A DNA stretch of 64,000 bases from Hirsutella rhossiliensis (GCF_020360975.1 NW_025408685.1:620001-684000), one strand, 5' to 3'. Shown: positions 54,075-64,000, counted from the first letter of the stretch. Numbers and translations are program-made. The notes: generated by a model not told the origin, from the sequence alone.

Positions 54075-54158
54075 CCTATAAAAGCTGCAGAGCATCTTCG
54101 GACTTAAGGACGAATAGCAGCTCCTCTCTATCACTTATCGAGCATTGATCGATTCCTC
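54075..54158 (+). promoter_or_regulatory. Possible TATA box and leader
   Basis: CTATAAAAG at about 54076-54084 is followed by 70 bp without ORF and then by plus-strand coding-like sequence. A promoter is possible; there is no other evidence. 53760-54074 shows nothing recognisable. Confidence 0.3.
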
Positions 54159-54955
54159 TTGTTCACCGCTGTGGCCCAAGTAGCAGGGCCACTATCAGCT
54201 AGTCAAGGCGTCCGGCTAGTCAAAATCACCACCACTGGTGGGGCAGCACACGTAGCCGACCCGGTCAACGTGTGGCCCCTACCAGCCAAAGGCAAGGCCC
54301 CGCCCGCCGCCATAAGTAGCAGCTCGGGAAAGCATTGCCTGCGGTCACATCCGCACCGTGCCCGACACCGCCAGTGCTGGCCGAGCCTCGCGTCACAAGC
54401 AGTGCGACCGGCTCTCGTCAGATTACGAGGTTATCTACTGGTCAGCCGCACCAGACACGAGGACAGCTGGCAGTCCGGGTAAAGGTGGCAAGCCGACGTC
54501 CGGACCCAGCCTACAACCGCCTCGACATGGCGCCCACCACTCCCCTCTCGCCGGCCACCGTTTGTGCCAAACTCCCGATCGTTGGCCCGCCTCCTTTATG
54601 GGCGTTGGTGGCCGGTGTGACTACAGCGCTACTGTTTCCACGCGTACCGACCGTGGACATTACGGCGTCGGAGCAGCAGTGTGTGCCGCTGGGCCGCCCG
54701 CTGGTCACGGTCGCCTGTTGGCTCGGTGGACCGGCCGGCACCCCGAGTTACTTCGTAATGTGCACAAGGCCCGACCGTGGCGGGGTTGGCGGCGATGTGC
54801 ACGGAAGGCTGATTGTATCGGACGGAATGTTCTTCGGCTGTACGCCCGTTAGCGTGTCAGCTCCCGGCCGCGGGGACACAGTGCATCCGTTGCCCCAATG
54901 TGAAAAACCCGCTCCTATGGGTAAACCCAGCCAGGGGAAGGATCAACGCCTGTGA
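54159..54955 (+). CDS. Unrecognised plus-strand ORF(s), GC-rich
   Basis: The longest frame (54335-54955) has its first ATG near 54527: MAPTTPLSPATVCAKLPIVG, one hydrophobic stretch PPPLWALVAGVTTALLFPRV that could span a membrane, then VTVACWLGGPAGTPSYFVMC and LIVSDGMFFGCTPVSV. An overlapping frame (54159-54482) is open but has no ATG start. I recognise no family. Base composition is much more GC-rich than the flanks. It could be a host gene remnant, an unknown element, or an integrated RNA-virus fragment; nothing decides among these. Confidence 0.3.
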
Positions 54956-55135
54956 AGCGCCAAGAAAAGATCCCGGCGCGAAAGGACCGAAGGCCGGTCG
55001 GGTCGATCCGAAGGCAGCCCGAGCTCTCGCGACGGCGCCGTATGGGACTAGAGCCCGGACGGAACCGCCGAGCCACAAACGGCGGTCGTCTTTGGGAAGC
55101 CACCTCCCGCCCGACCCCCGGCCCAGGCATGGCGA

Positions 55136-55582
55136 GTGCTGTCGTACTGCGACAGCCACGGTCTGCCATCCTTAGTGGCGTTGTGTAACATGGTCGGTGT
55201 GAACGAACTGTTGCACTTCTGCAGCGATCACGAGCGCGGTTGGTGGTACGACCTGTTCGGTAACCAGATGGCTGACGATACGGCTGGCTGTTACTGCCAC
55301 GTGGTGGGTTTCAGGGTGCCCCCGACCCGTTACTGGCCGCACGCATCCGGAAGGCGGCGGCCCATACGGCAAACGGGGCTACATTTCGATTACTCACCAC
55401 ACCCCGCCGAATACTCCGGGTTAGCGTTCAATGTCGACAAGTCAAATCCGTGGGCTTACGTCTCAGATGTGGACCATACTCACCCCGGAATGGTGTGCAG
55501 GGATGGAAGTACGCCCCGTTTCACCTTGAACAGCAGCACGCCGGCCACTTTCAGACGACCCCTACCCGCTGAGCCGGACTAG
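55136..55582 (+). CDS. Unrecognised plus-strand ORF with Trp/His/Cys-rich segment
   Basis: In-frame ATG near 55191 (MVGVNELLHFCSDHERGWWY) then DLFGNQMADDTAGCYCHVVG, TGLHFDYSPHPAEYSGLAFN, YVSDVDHTHPGMVCRDGSTP. The amino-acid mix (few repeats, aromatic and charged residues alternating) looks like a folded protein. It is in the same frame series as the ORF before it if two stops in 54956-55060 are ignored. No family recognised. Confidence 0.3.
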   Translation: MLSYCDSHGLPSLVALCNMVGVNELLHFCSDHERGWWYDLFGNQMADDTAGCYCHVVGFRVPPTRYWPHASGRRRPIRQTGLHFDYSPHPAEYSGLAFNVDKSNPWAYVSDVDHTHPGMVCRDGSTPRFTLNSSTPATFRRPLPAEPD

Positions 55583-56059
55583 GCAGTTAGCCCGTCCCAC
55601 GGCGGACCGTCAGGCCTACGTACCGGCGATGGTCCGCCACCGGCCGGCTTGGGTGCATTGAAGGATGTTCCAGACTGGCGGGTGGAGCGTAGGCTCCGGT
55701 TGGCGTGCGGGTGTTGTAGTTGCACTGCGGTCAGCGGCCGGTTGGCGTGAGACGTTCCTCATGCAGCCGCGCGCGTCTACACCGTTGTGTTGGGGTGGTC
55801 GTACTAATACTAGTGCCGACCTGTCCTGTGGTGCCGTTTTGGCAAGGCCCATCCTTTGGGGCCCGAATCGACGGATGTCACAGTAGTACTTTCTCAGGTC
55901 CATGTCGCCCGTTGGCTCCCCTTGATCCAGAGCTACCATAAGGGCTCATTGGGAGTATTATTCGGCGTGTGTGGAGTCGGTTTAGGGAGGCTGTGATTGA
56001 CGTAGTGACGGCTCGAAGGAGCCCAGTGGCCAGGCATCAAGAAGCCGCCTGGCATTCAA

Positions 56060-56133
56060 ACCCTCGTGGCGTATTGGTCATACGCTTTGAGGCCGCCCTC
56101 GTGGCGGAGTCGGTTCGAATCCGACCGGGGACA
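56060..56133 (+). tRNA. tRNA-like element with pol III A and B boxes (degenerate)
   Basis: TGGCGTATTGG (56067-56077) fits the A box and GGTTCGAATCC (56112-56122) is a perfect B box, 34 bp apart. A T arm GTCGG-TTCGAAT-CCGAC and a D arm GCGTA-TTGGTCA-TACGC fold well; five pairs of an acceptor stem can form between 56062-56066 and 56126-56130. Between the arms only CCGCC-CTCGT-GGCGG forms, so no standard anticodon arm is visible. It is therefore a decayed tRNA, a tRNA-derived SINE head, or a viral-type tRNA-like structure, rather than a working tRNA gene. Confidence 0.4.
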
Positions 56134-57477
56134 CGACCTTTGGGGGGAGGTCGAGACCGGCAGACTAGCCCATCCTGCCTTACAGTTAGGTTGTACCAAA
56201 TGGGGAATACAGCCTCTAGGGACCTGGGTCATCCCTAGCGGGGGCGCTCCCGTCATTTTACCGCCGCCTTGAAGCACCCGTGTGGGCGACATCACACGCA
56301 TGCGGACGACCTCGCCCGACGGTCGAAAAATCCTCGGGCCGCCTGCGCAGCGCGTTACCACGCAACCAACACCTCAACAACGCCGCAAAACTCTCAACGT
56401 CACCGTCCAACCCCTACGATATCCACCAACCACGATAGGCGACAAGATGCTCAACGTTGAAAGACATATGCGCAGACAGGATAGAATAAGGGGGGTTTTC
56501 ATCCCGGGCTTCGGCTATAGGGTTTTTCCTGTATTGGTAACGAATAGAGGCTATCCGGGTCAGTTCATTGAAGTCCAAGTAATACTTTGCCATTGTAACG
56601 GTCTCAACTGAGTGTGTTGACAACTCGTTGAGCGACTGCGACGAGTATCCTAAAGCTAAGGAGAAAGAAAAGAAGAGGAAAGGAAAGGAAAGCTCTCGAA
56701 GATTGGTACGAGCTTATAAGCGGAGCTCCGGTGGGTCTTGTCGAGAGCGGAGCCGAGACCCTCACGGGCTCAGCCTGTTACAGCCATGAAATTTGCATCG
56801 ATTGTAGTCTGTCCCCCATACAGCGGCATCGGGCATTGGGGCGTGAACGATTCTAGCTGTAATCCGATGGTATCCGAGGGCTTGCTGAGCACCGCTGATC
56901 TGGTCGGGTGGGGCGAGTCCAGAATCAGCGACCAGGCGAGTCAATCGTATCCGCGGATATCCATCCTGCCGTTACGGCAGGGGCCGTGGATATACAGATA
57001 TCGTCGCCCCTGCTGATTGTGTAGCCGATTCCATGGAGGAGCCGCTATCCACGTTCGCTACGACGCCCTGTCCACGGGCGTTTAACGACCCACCGGCACG
57101 GCGGTGTGTATCATGGTCGCTGGATATAGTCTCTTGTAGCCCGCGCGCCGCCCCACCCGATCCGGACTGGTGGTGGGGCTCGAGGCGCGGGCCAATTAGG
57201 ATGCTGGCGGCGTCCCCTTTGGGAAGTCGGCGGCACGGATTCAAAATTTGGGCAACTTCTCCAGGCACGCGGCTGCGATGGATTCCCACCAGTGGCAAGC
57301 CGCGAATAAATTTCAGGGATACTCGAGTACGAGAGTACGATGAGTAGCAAACCCACTTGAAACAATACAGCCCATGTGTCTTCATGCTCTACCCGAAGGT
57401 AAGGACATAGTTGTTTCCGGTAGATCGCACTTGGGGCTACCCTAGAGCGCGCCTGAAAATCCCGCTGACGGGCACCA
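56134..57477. other. Non-coding, hairpin-rich stretch
   Basis: No convincing gene. Strong inverted repeats: CTAGGGA...TCCCTAG (56216-56238), GCGGG...CCGCC region (56239-56266), and CCTGCC-GTTAC-GGCAGG inside a longer GTATCC/GGATATAC stem (56948-57000). A purine-rich run (AGGAGAAAGAAAAGAAGAGG, 56659-56678) lies between. The last 15 bases before LINE-C repeat part of the LINE 3' region. Confidence 0.4.
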
Positions 57478-57606
57478 TCATCCTTCCTGCATTTTTACTT
57501 TCTTGGCACGCAAGTGTTAAGGAAGTAGCCTATCCATACAGCTTTTCGCTTAACAGTGCTCTTGAAAATTCCGCAACAGCGCCGCGCGAAAGCGCCGGCA
57601 GCGGCC

Positions 57607-59227
57607 ATGGCACCAGCCTCAGGTTCGCGCGCCGCTCCTGTGCTGTCGACATACAATCGCCACCTGATCTAGCAGCCCGTGCATCTCAGCACCTACTGTC
57701 CTCTCCGGCGGAGGCTCGTCCAAATGTCTCAACCCTGGCGGCTCAGCAGCTCCTCGACCGACGTCTCCCAGCGACACGCCCAACGCTGCCGTCGCGGAAG
57801 GAACGCAGCCGGAAATAATCCCGAATGGCCCTGGTTCGACCGGGTCTACGGAAAATGCACCTGTCTCCATCATCGAAGCGGCTACAAAGATCGCTCGCGA
57901 CCAAACGGCAGCCCATGATGCCAAGCTGGCAGTCTTTCGGGCCTTTAGCGAATCATTCGAACAGACAGCCAAACAATTCACGTCCGGCTCCCACAATAGC
58001 ATCGCAAAGCAAGTTGCCACCAAGTTTCTGAACCTCTGGACTCAATCGCTCGCCGACCTTGAGGAACCACCGAAACCTACGTACAGCAGCGTTCTCGCAT
58101 CCGGCAAAACGACACAAGGACAGCTGGCCATTACGGCCTCCGCCCCACCACAGCGAAAACAGCAAACCACCACTCGTCTCCAAGGACGACCGCCCGTGGC
58201 CCCACCCAAGGAAGACCTGCGTGTCTTTGTCCGACTTGACGCCGATGCTCCGGCCCGAAACCATGAAAGATACGCAATCCGGACCCACATCGCCGCCAGA
58301 GTCGGCATCGACCTACGCCGCATCCCGGCAGCCTTCCCGGTAAACACGGGTTGGGCCATCCTGGCATCGGATGTGGCCACGCGCGAACTACTCGTGCAGC
58401 GACAGGCGGATTGGGCCGTAGATCTGGACGCGACGGCCGTAGAGATTAGCCAGAAATGGCATTCGTATGTCGTAGCCGATTGCCCCCGTAGGCTCACGGA
58501 CCTACGCGGCGTTGAGATCAACTTCGATGAGGCGGTCAAAGAAGAAATTGCCTGCCAAACCGGACTGAAGCCCATCAGCATACGGACCTCGCGACACGAC
58601 TCGGGCGATATGCCTACCCAGACCCTTATTGTATCCTTCCTGGAACCCACGCAGAGACCCTGGCGACTGTTCGGCGCCAGCCGGTTCGCCCGCTATATCG
58701 ACAAGCCCAGCATTCCTAGCCAATGTGACAAGTGCTGGGATTTCCACGTTCGACACAGCTGCGATCGAACGGCGCGCTGCAGGCGTTGTGGCAAAACCGG
58801 CCATCGTAGCCAAGAATGCACCGCCCTCGAGCAGTGTGCAAACTGCCTTGGACCCCATTGCGCGGATGACCCCAAATGCCCTGCCCGCCCCAAGCGCGTT
58901 CACGGCATGGTCCGGCGCCTGACGAAGGAGGAGAAGAGCCTGGTACGGCAGATGGGAGTTCAGCTCTGCGCAGCAGAAGCGGCAGACTCAAAGGCCAGAG
59001 TGTCCGACCAGTCTAATCAGAGCCCTGGCAGGCCGCAGATACTTTCCTTGGAGTCAACGGCGCCGCGGGCAGCTGGAGGAGATGGAAGCTCCGACATGGG
59101 CGCCATTTACGAGCCAGCCGCGCCGTCAACCCCATGCATCGTTGTGGCCACAACGCCGCCGCATGTAAGGGACGGCGACCAGTTCCTCCTGTCGTCCCAT
59201 CGAAGAAACGACGCACTAGTCCTGTGA
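57607..59227 (+). pseudogene. LINE-C ORF1 (gag-like, zinc knuckles)
   Basis: ATG at 57607; the frame is lost twice before 58196 and then open for 343 codons. Residues include VFVRLDADAPARNHERYAIR, CPRRLTDLRGVEINFDEAVK, the segment deleted from LINE-A, then CDKCWDFHVRHSC, CRRCGKTGHRSQEC and CANCLGPHCADDPKC. A shift near 58960 and another near 59190 change the end (RRNDALVL) so the TAATG overlap with ORF2 is not in frame. Confidence 0.85.
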
Positions 59228-59237
59228 CGCTACCCTA

Positions 59238-62200
59238 ATGCCTCGCTGTTTTCCACGCAATCGAAGCGATAGGAGGATCTTGCGAATCTTCCAAGCCAAC
59301 GTAGGCAAGATTCCGCCGGCACACGATTGTGCCCTTGCGTTGGCCGACTCGGAACAATACGACATTATTTTGTTGCAGGAGCCATGGACAGGACTGAAAG
59401 ATGGCCGATGCCTCACTAAGACGCATCAGGCCTACGACACCTTCTCACCCGTCAACGACTGGGACGGCCGCGACACTCGCCCGAGAGTCATGACATACGT
59501 CCGGCGTTCCGCAGGTCTCGTCGCTGATCAAAAGAGACCTGCGGCGACTCGTGACATCCTTTGGCTCACCGTCAACGGCATAACAGTCGTCAACTTCTAT
59601 CGGCAGCCGTACCACGACGGAGCCCTTGAAATCTTGCTTCAGTGGACCGTACCGGACAAGTGTCTTGTTGCTGGTGATTTCAATGCCAAACATCCCAGCT
59701 GGCAGGCCGGTCGACGAGAGGACCGCGGCGAAGAAATAGCGTTTTGGGCAATGGACAATCGACTCGGCTTACTGAATCCTGTCGATGTCCCGACCAACGC
59801 ACACGGCAATACGGTTGATCTCGCCTTCTGCAACATACCTCTGGCCGACGCTGTTGTCGAGGATCATCTAGCAACCGGCTCCGATCATTTTACCCTTAGT
59901 ATCACGCTGCCAGGACAAGTTCTGGCACCCCTTCCAATAGGAAAGATCCATCTCAACTCCGACGAGGAATTGAAGCGATTCATTGAATTAGTGGAGGCCG
60001 GTGCCGCCTTCATCCCGATCACCACGGCATCTCCTTCCGAGCTCGACAGCTTTGCGTCGGCGCTCGTGAACCTTCTTGGTTGTGCAGCCAGAGCTGCCGG
60101 TCGACCTGCCCGTAAGACTACGCATGGTGCGCGGTGGTGGACTGAAGAATGCGCAAAGGCGGCGGCCAATTACCGCGCGTGGAGGAGAGTTCACTCTCGG
60201 CTTCGACCGAGAAGTACAGCTAGCCAAGAGGAGCTCCATAGCGTGGTGCGCCGGGCCAAGCGCCTTTACTGGCGTAACTTGATTGACAGCTTCACCGATA
60301 GCGCCTCCGTCTTCAGGGCGGTCCGCTGGCTGAAGTCTCCAGGTCCGTTTCAAGCTCCTCCTGCAAATTGACGACCGAGTGTATGAGACGCAGCTGGAAA
60401 AGGCCACCGCCTTGCGACAAGCCACTCTGGAACGGCGCACGGCGAACGACGACATCCCAGATCCGTGGATCTCCGTGAACACAGATAGGACGATACCCTT
60501 CACCGACCGAGTCTCTCCGGAGGAGACCCGCGACGCCACGCTACGCACCGGGAATACGTCCCTGGTCCCGACAATATTACGGTGCGGATGCTCCGCGCTG
60601 TCTGGCATGCGATCGGAAGTCTCGTCCACCAGCTATATCAAGGCTGCCTCAGGATTGGCCACCATCCGAAGCCCTTCCGAGAAGCAGAAGTGGTCATGAT
60701 TGCCAAGCCGGGGCGCAGGGATCTCTACACCCCGCGCTTGGCGCCCCATCTCCCTTTTGTCCTGTCTCGGCAAGGGCCTCGAGCGGCTCATCGCACGGCG
60801 TCTAGCGTGGGCCTCGGTCCATTTCGGCGTACTACACCACAACAAGCCGGCGCGCTCCCGAAGAGATCGGCCGTGGATCTCGTTGCTGCCTTGATTCATG
60901 ACATCGAGGAGGCATTTGCCTGCAAGCAGGTTGCAACATTGGTGACTTTGGACATTCAGGGCGCCTTCGACACAGTCCTCCGCAACAGATTGATCCTTCG
61001 CCTACGGGAGCAAGGGTGGCCACCGAACCTCGCGCGATGGGTCGGCTCGTTTATGCAAGACAGGTCGGCACGCATCCGCTATCAAGATATCGCAACGAAT
61101 TCATCGCCTCTCAGTGCGGGCTGCCACAGGGATCGCCAGTCTCGCCGATCCTCTTCCTACTGTATCCGGAACCAATCTACCGCTTGGGCAGCTCAAAGGG
61201 CGTTTCGGCTATGCGGACGACACTGCCATCCTTTGCGTCGGCGATAGCCTGGATGAGACGTCCGCCGAAGCATCTCATCATGTGCGTGAGCTTGTATCGT
61301 GGGGCGCCGCCAACGGATCTCCTTAGACCCTGAGAAGACAGAAGTGATGCACTTCTCTCGAACGACGCCCAAGACGGCGCCGCCAGTGCTCCATGGCGAA
61401 TTTGAGAAACGGCCGGGCCGGGCGATGCGTTGGCTCGGCGTCTGGCTCGACAGCACTCTGTCTTTCAAGACTCATGTCGAGAAATGGACGGCCAAAGCGC
61501 AAGCAGTCGCCTTCCATCTCAGGAGACTGACAAACACCAGGCATGGTCCTCTACCGAGCGCTGTGCGACGAGCGGTCTGCGCTTGCGTCATTCCAGTGCT
61601 GCTCTACGCGGCGGAGGTCTGGTATCCTGGTTCTACGCGCCCGCGCTGGACCAAGCCGGGCAAGGAAGGACCGTCCAGGATCGGACACCTCGTAAAGAAG
61701 ATGAGCAAGGCACTCTACACATCTCTTCGGGCTATCCTGCCAGTGTGGAGAACTACACCAACGAATGTTCTGCACCGGGAGGCAGGGATACCGCCGGTCC
61801 CTCTGCTGCTCGAGGCGCGCCGGACTGCATTTGCTGCGCGTCTCAAATCCCTGGACGAAGCTCATCCGCTCGTGAAGCGCACGTCGAGGCCAAAAGCCCT
61901 ATACTGAATGAAATGATCAAGCTGAAGTACCAAAAGCAGCCAAAACCCTTCCGGACTAGGCTGCGGCGCTCCGACGAATTGCTACCAAGCTGCCCAAGGC
62001 CTGCCTTGCTGCAGCGCGGATTTGTCGAAGAGCAGACTGCGCCTCTGCAGAGTGCATCGAAAATGAGACGGCGAAGAAATTTCGCGATTGGCTCCAGGCA
62101 CTATCGCCCCGAACTCTGGTCGTCTATTCCGACGGGTCCCGTTCTGCCGAAGGCCACGCCGGATATGGCTATGTTGTTCATCGGGACGGATCCACCGTCT

Positions 62201-63136
62201 TGCGCGACAAGGGCCGTCTCGGGCCCGCCGAGGTTTTCGACGCTGAGGCGAAAGGTGCGTTGGAGGGGTTGAAGGCTGCGGTGAGCCTTCCAGAAACTGA
62301 CCGCATCTTTGTCTGCCTCGACAACCTCGCGACCGCAACATGCTTACGGGCACGCCGAGCGACTCCTCGCAAGAGGTCTTCCTTGAGTTTCAATCTTTGG
62401 CGCGAAAATACGGAGCTGTGGAGGTCCATTGGATCCCCGGCCATGCTGACATCCCAGGCAACGAGGAGGCTGATGCTCTGGCAAAGGCGGGAGCATCACT
62501 GCCAGAACCCGCTGATAACGTCCCGACGCTAGCGCACCTGCGAAAGATTGCCCGACAGCAGCCGGAAGAGGCTTTCAAGGCCTGGTGGGAAGCCTCTGCG
62601 CCGGAGCGATACAGAGACCTGAGGCTTAAAGCCACAACCAGCTGCCCGTCAGAATTGGCGCTCTCTCGGCCCCTGCTTCATAACTTGCTTGCAGCAAGAA
62701 CCCACCATGGGGATTTTGCTGACTACCACGAAAGGTTTGGTCACGACAATGCGCGACTGACGTGCTCGTGCGGAAGACGAAAGAGCCAGCACACATCTTT
62801 TACTGCAGAAAGGTTGCGCCACGGCATCGTATGCGGCTTGCACCTTCGCCGCCTGCAGCCATCAACCGCGCAATCGGCAAGGACTTTGACAAATTCGTCA
62901 GGCTGGCGAAAGCGAGCTCCTTCTTCGGAGGATCTGCCCACGCCACTAGACGGTCATCATTCTCTCACCCTACCTTTTCCTCTCAATCCTTTCTGTTACC
63001 TGCTCCGATCTCGGGCGGCGTCAAGATCTCGCGACCATGCGATCGCCGAGGTCATCAAGGGCTGCAAGGCCCCAGAAGCAAATTGGCTGATCTGACCACG
63101 GGACAGCTTTCTCTTCATGCCTGGACGTCCCGCTGA
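59238..63136 (+). pseudogene. LINE-C ORF2 (endonuclease, RT, RNase H)
   Basis: ATG at 59238. The endonuclease domain and the following linker are open for 377 codons (to 60371), ending where two bases present in LINE-A (CTCCCCTGC versus CTCCTGC) are missing. RT pieces follow in 60582-61247 (TLDIQGAFDTVLRNRL) and 61114-61326 (GYADDTAILCVGD), the thumb in 61299-61907, and RNase H and the C-terminal finger in 62040-63136. Four or more shifts. Same functions as LINE-A ORF2. Confidence 0.87.
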
Positions 63137-63309
63137 CGGGCAACAGGTTTGTCATGAGCGCCGTTGAGCCGATGAAATGCTGGATAGTGGGTGAAGTGTA
63201 CGATATGTAGCATGTAGACACCTGCTAGCTCAGCACGTCCTGTGCTCCCCTGCGGAGACCTGAGCGACCAAAAGTTGCTGGACGGAAAATACACTAAACT
63301 AAACTAAAC

Positions 63310-63453
63310 CAATTCCGTCAATCCCGTCAATCAACGCGAGATCGGATTGAATTGCCGGCTTAATCAGCCGACCATCGATTGCGTTGATTGAGTTGCCAGT
63401 TGCTCAACTGGATTGAGCAACCGGTTGCCAGGATTGAGTGGTTTGCCAGCCTG
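63310..63453 (-). repeat. Copy of the hAT-1 left terminus
   Basis: Inverted copy of 1946-2089, ending at the terminal ...GCCAGCCTG (63453) and followed by CTCTATCC (63454-63461), the complement of GGATAGAG. It proves that the duplication happened after both the hAT and the LINE had inserted. Confidence 0.85.
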
Positions 63454-63634
63454 CTCTATCCACTGCCAATCCTCACGCCGCAGCTCGTTCTCCTCTCGCG
63501 AGGGCCAAGACGAGGAGCAAGATAGGGAGCAAGACGAGGGGCAGGACGAGGGAGAAGGCGAGGCCTCTACAGATACAGAGGCGGCGAGAGGGCCAGCTTA
63601 TAACACCAGGCACCTCCAGAAGAGACGACTCTAA
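63454..63634 (+). pseudogene. Copy of the 3' end of the split acidic-tail gene
   Basis: Reads HCQSSRRSSFSSREGQDEEQ, then Glu/Asp/Gln-rich repeats, then AYNTRHLQKRRL and a stop. Same frame as the 5' half at 28719-29583 would give across the duplication. Differs from 1768-1937 by three bases in two indels. Confidence 0.65.
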
Positions 63635-63792
63635 CTGGTGCCCGGCTCAGGCACATTATCAATGCCTTCCTCTCCAAATAGTTGGAATTGGTGTTGAGCG
63701 CTTAGTGGAATAGCATCGCCCTGAAGCTGGGCTTGAGCTCGTCGGAGAGAATGGTTTGTTCGAGGATTTGGTCTAGTTGTACCTATATTATT

Positions 63793-64000
63793 TTAATACG
63801 CACATGTATTTACACCAAGAGTGAAGTTGCTCACATATCTTGCCAGCCCGCCTCGTGGCGGCTCCATTACTGCAAGAATTGGCTGGTGACCACTTTCCTG
63901 ATGCTGCCGTATTCGACGGCGAAGTTCCATATATTCCTCAAAGAAGGGGTGCTTGTGATCTTGCCTTGAATCAAGCAACCCGTCAAACCCCATCGCTGTC
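63793..64000 (-). pseudogene. Copy of the integrase gene 3' end (runs off the window)
   Basis: Minus-strand copy of 1401-1608, MGFDGLLDSRQDHKHPFFEE to LGVNTCAY and stop. The rest of this copy lies beyond 64000. Bases 63635-63792 are the shared spacer between the two converging genes. Confidence 0.85.

Larger units (their letters stand above)
57478..63309 (+). mobile_element. LINE-C, Tad1-like non-LTR retrotransposon
   Basis: Same LINE as LINE-A in inverted orientation, 5.83 kb, with the (CTAAA)n tail ending at 63309 followed by CAATTCCGTCAATC, the target-duplication half known from LINE-A. The 5' side has no matching duplication half, so this is not an independent complete insertion at this site. 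It retains the 239 bp that LINE-A has lost (58482-58720). Several frameshifts. Confidence 0.92.
57478..64000. repeat. Right arm of the large inverted duplication
   Basis: Reverse complement of 1401-7693 at very high identity, beginning exactly at the 5' end of LINE-C and running through its 3' tail, the hAT-1 left end (63310-63453), the 8-bp duplication (63454-63461), the acidic-tail gene end and the integrase 3' end up to the window edge. The left-flank sequence (7694 onward: hAT remainder and Fot1) is not present beside it, so the copy stops at the LINE boundary. Confidence 0.92.

Noticed and set aside
54159..54852. Overlapping long ORFs at 54159 and 54358
   Set aside because: They begin with TTG or GTG codons, lack ATG starts and are rich in Arg/Ser/Pro as expected from off-frame reading of GC-rich DNA.

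Overview
This window is a repeat island from a filamentous fungus, most likely an ascomycete (Pezizomycotina). The evidence is the mix of element families (Tad1-like LINEs, Fot1/pogo, hAT, fungal Helitrons, a Ty1/copia element, MULE and Crypton remnants), introns of about 43-54 nt with GTAAG-type donors and CTAAC-like branch sites, and one small secreted cysteine-rich gene. Almost all recognisable coding sequence belongs to transposable elements. Host-type sequence is limited to the secreted-protein gene, an acyltransferase fragment and a few unrecognised ORFs.

Layout. 1-1.9 kb: an integrase-core (DDE) gene and the 3' end of an unrecognised acidic-tailed gene on the other strand. 1.946-28.718 kb: everything between two hAT termini that match as inverted repeats and are flanked by the same 8-bp target duplication. 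Inside lie a Tad1-like LINE (2.09-7.69, minus, 14-bp duplication), a complete-ended Fot1/pogo element (7.74-9.92, TA duplication), a broken Helitron on minus (10.2-16.7), a putative OB-fold-like gene with a second partial copy (17.3-19.6), a second Helitron on plus (20.7-26.0) and the hAT transposase itself (26.2-28.5). 28.7-30.1 kb: the other half of the gene split by the hAT. 30.576-36.662 kb: a Ty1/copia element with 199/200-bp LTRs and duplication AGTAG, inserted at the 3' tail of a second LINE (36.67-42.48, minus). 42.5-47.2 kb: a MULE scrap, the secreted cysteine-rich gene, solo pieces of repeats seen elsewhere, a Crypton-like recombinase relic and an acyltransferase fragment. 47.65-51.46 kb: a second hAT with 16-bp inverted ends and a solo copia LTR inside it. 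51.7-53.8 kb: MULE relic, direct repeats, and a nested inverted-repeat element. 53.8-57.5 kb: a GC-rich stretch I cannot assign, with plus-strand ORFs, a tRNA-like pol III promoter and strong hairpins. 57.48-64.0 kb: a third LINE (plus) plus flank, which is a near-identical inverted copy of 1.401-7.693 kb.

Order of events that can be read: acidic-tailed gene, then hAT insertion, then LINE insertion into the hAT end, then inverted duplication of that junction to the right side. Separately, copia inserted next to LINE-B, and a copia LTR was left as a solo LTR in hAT-2.

Most element genes are broken by single-base shifts. Because the two nearly identical arms differ mainly by 1-2 base indels in short homopolymers, some of these shifts may be unpolished read errors rather than real decay. 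Obvious C-to-T (RIP-like) decay is not apparent by eye in the duplicated LINEs.
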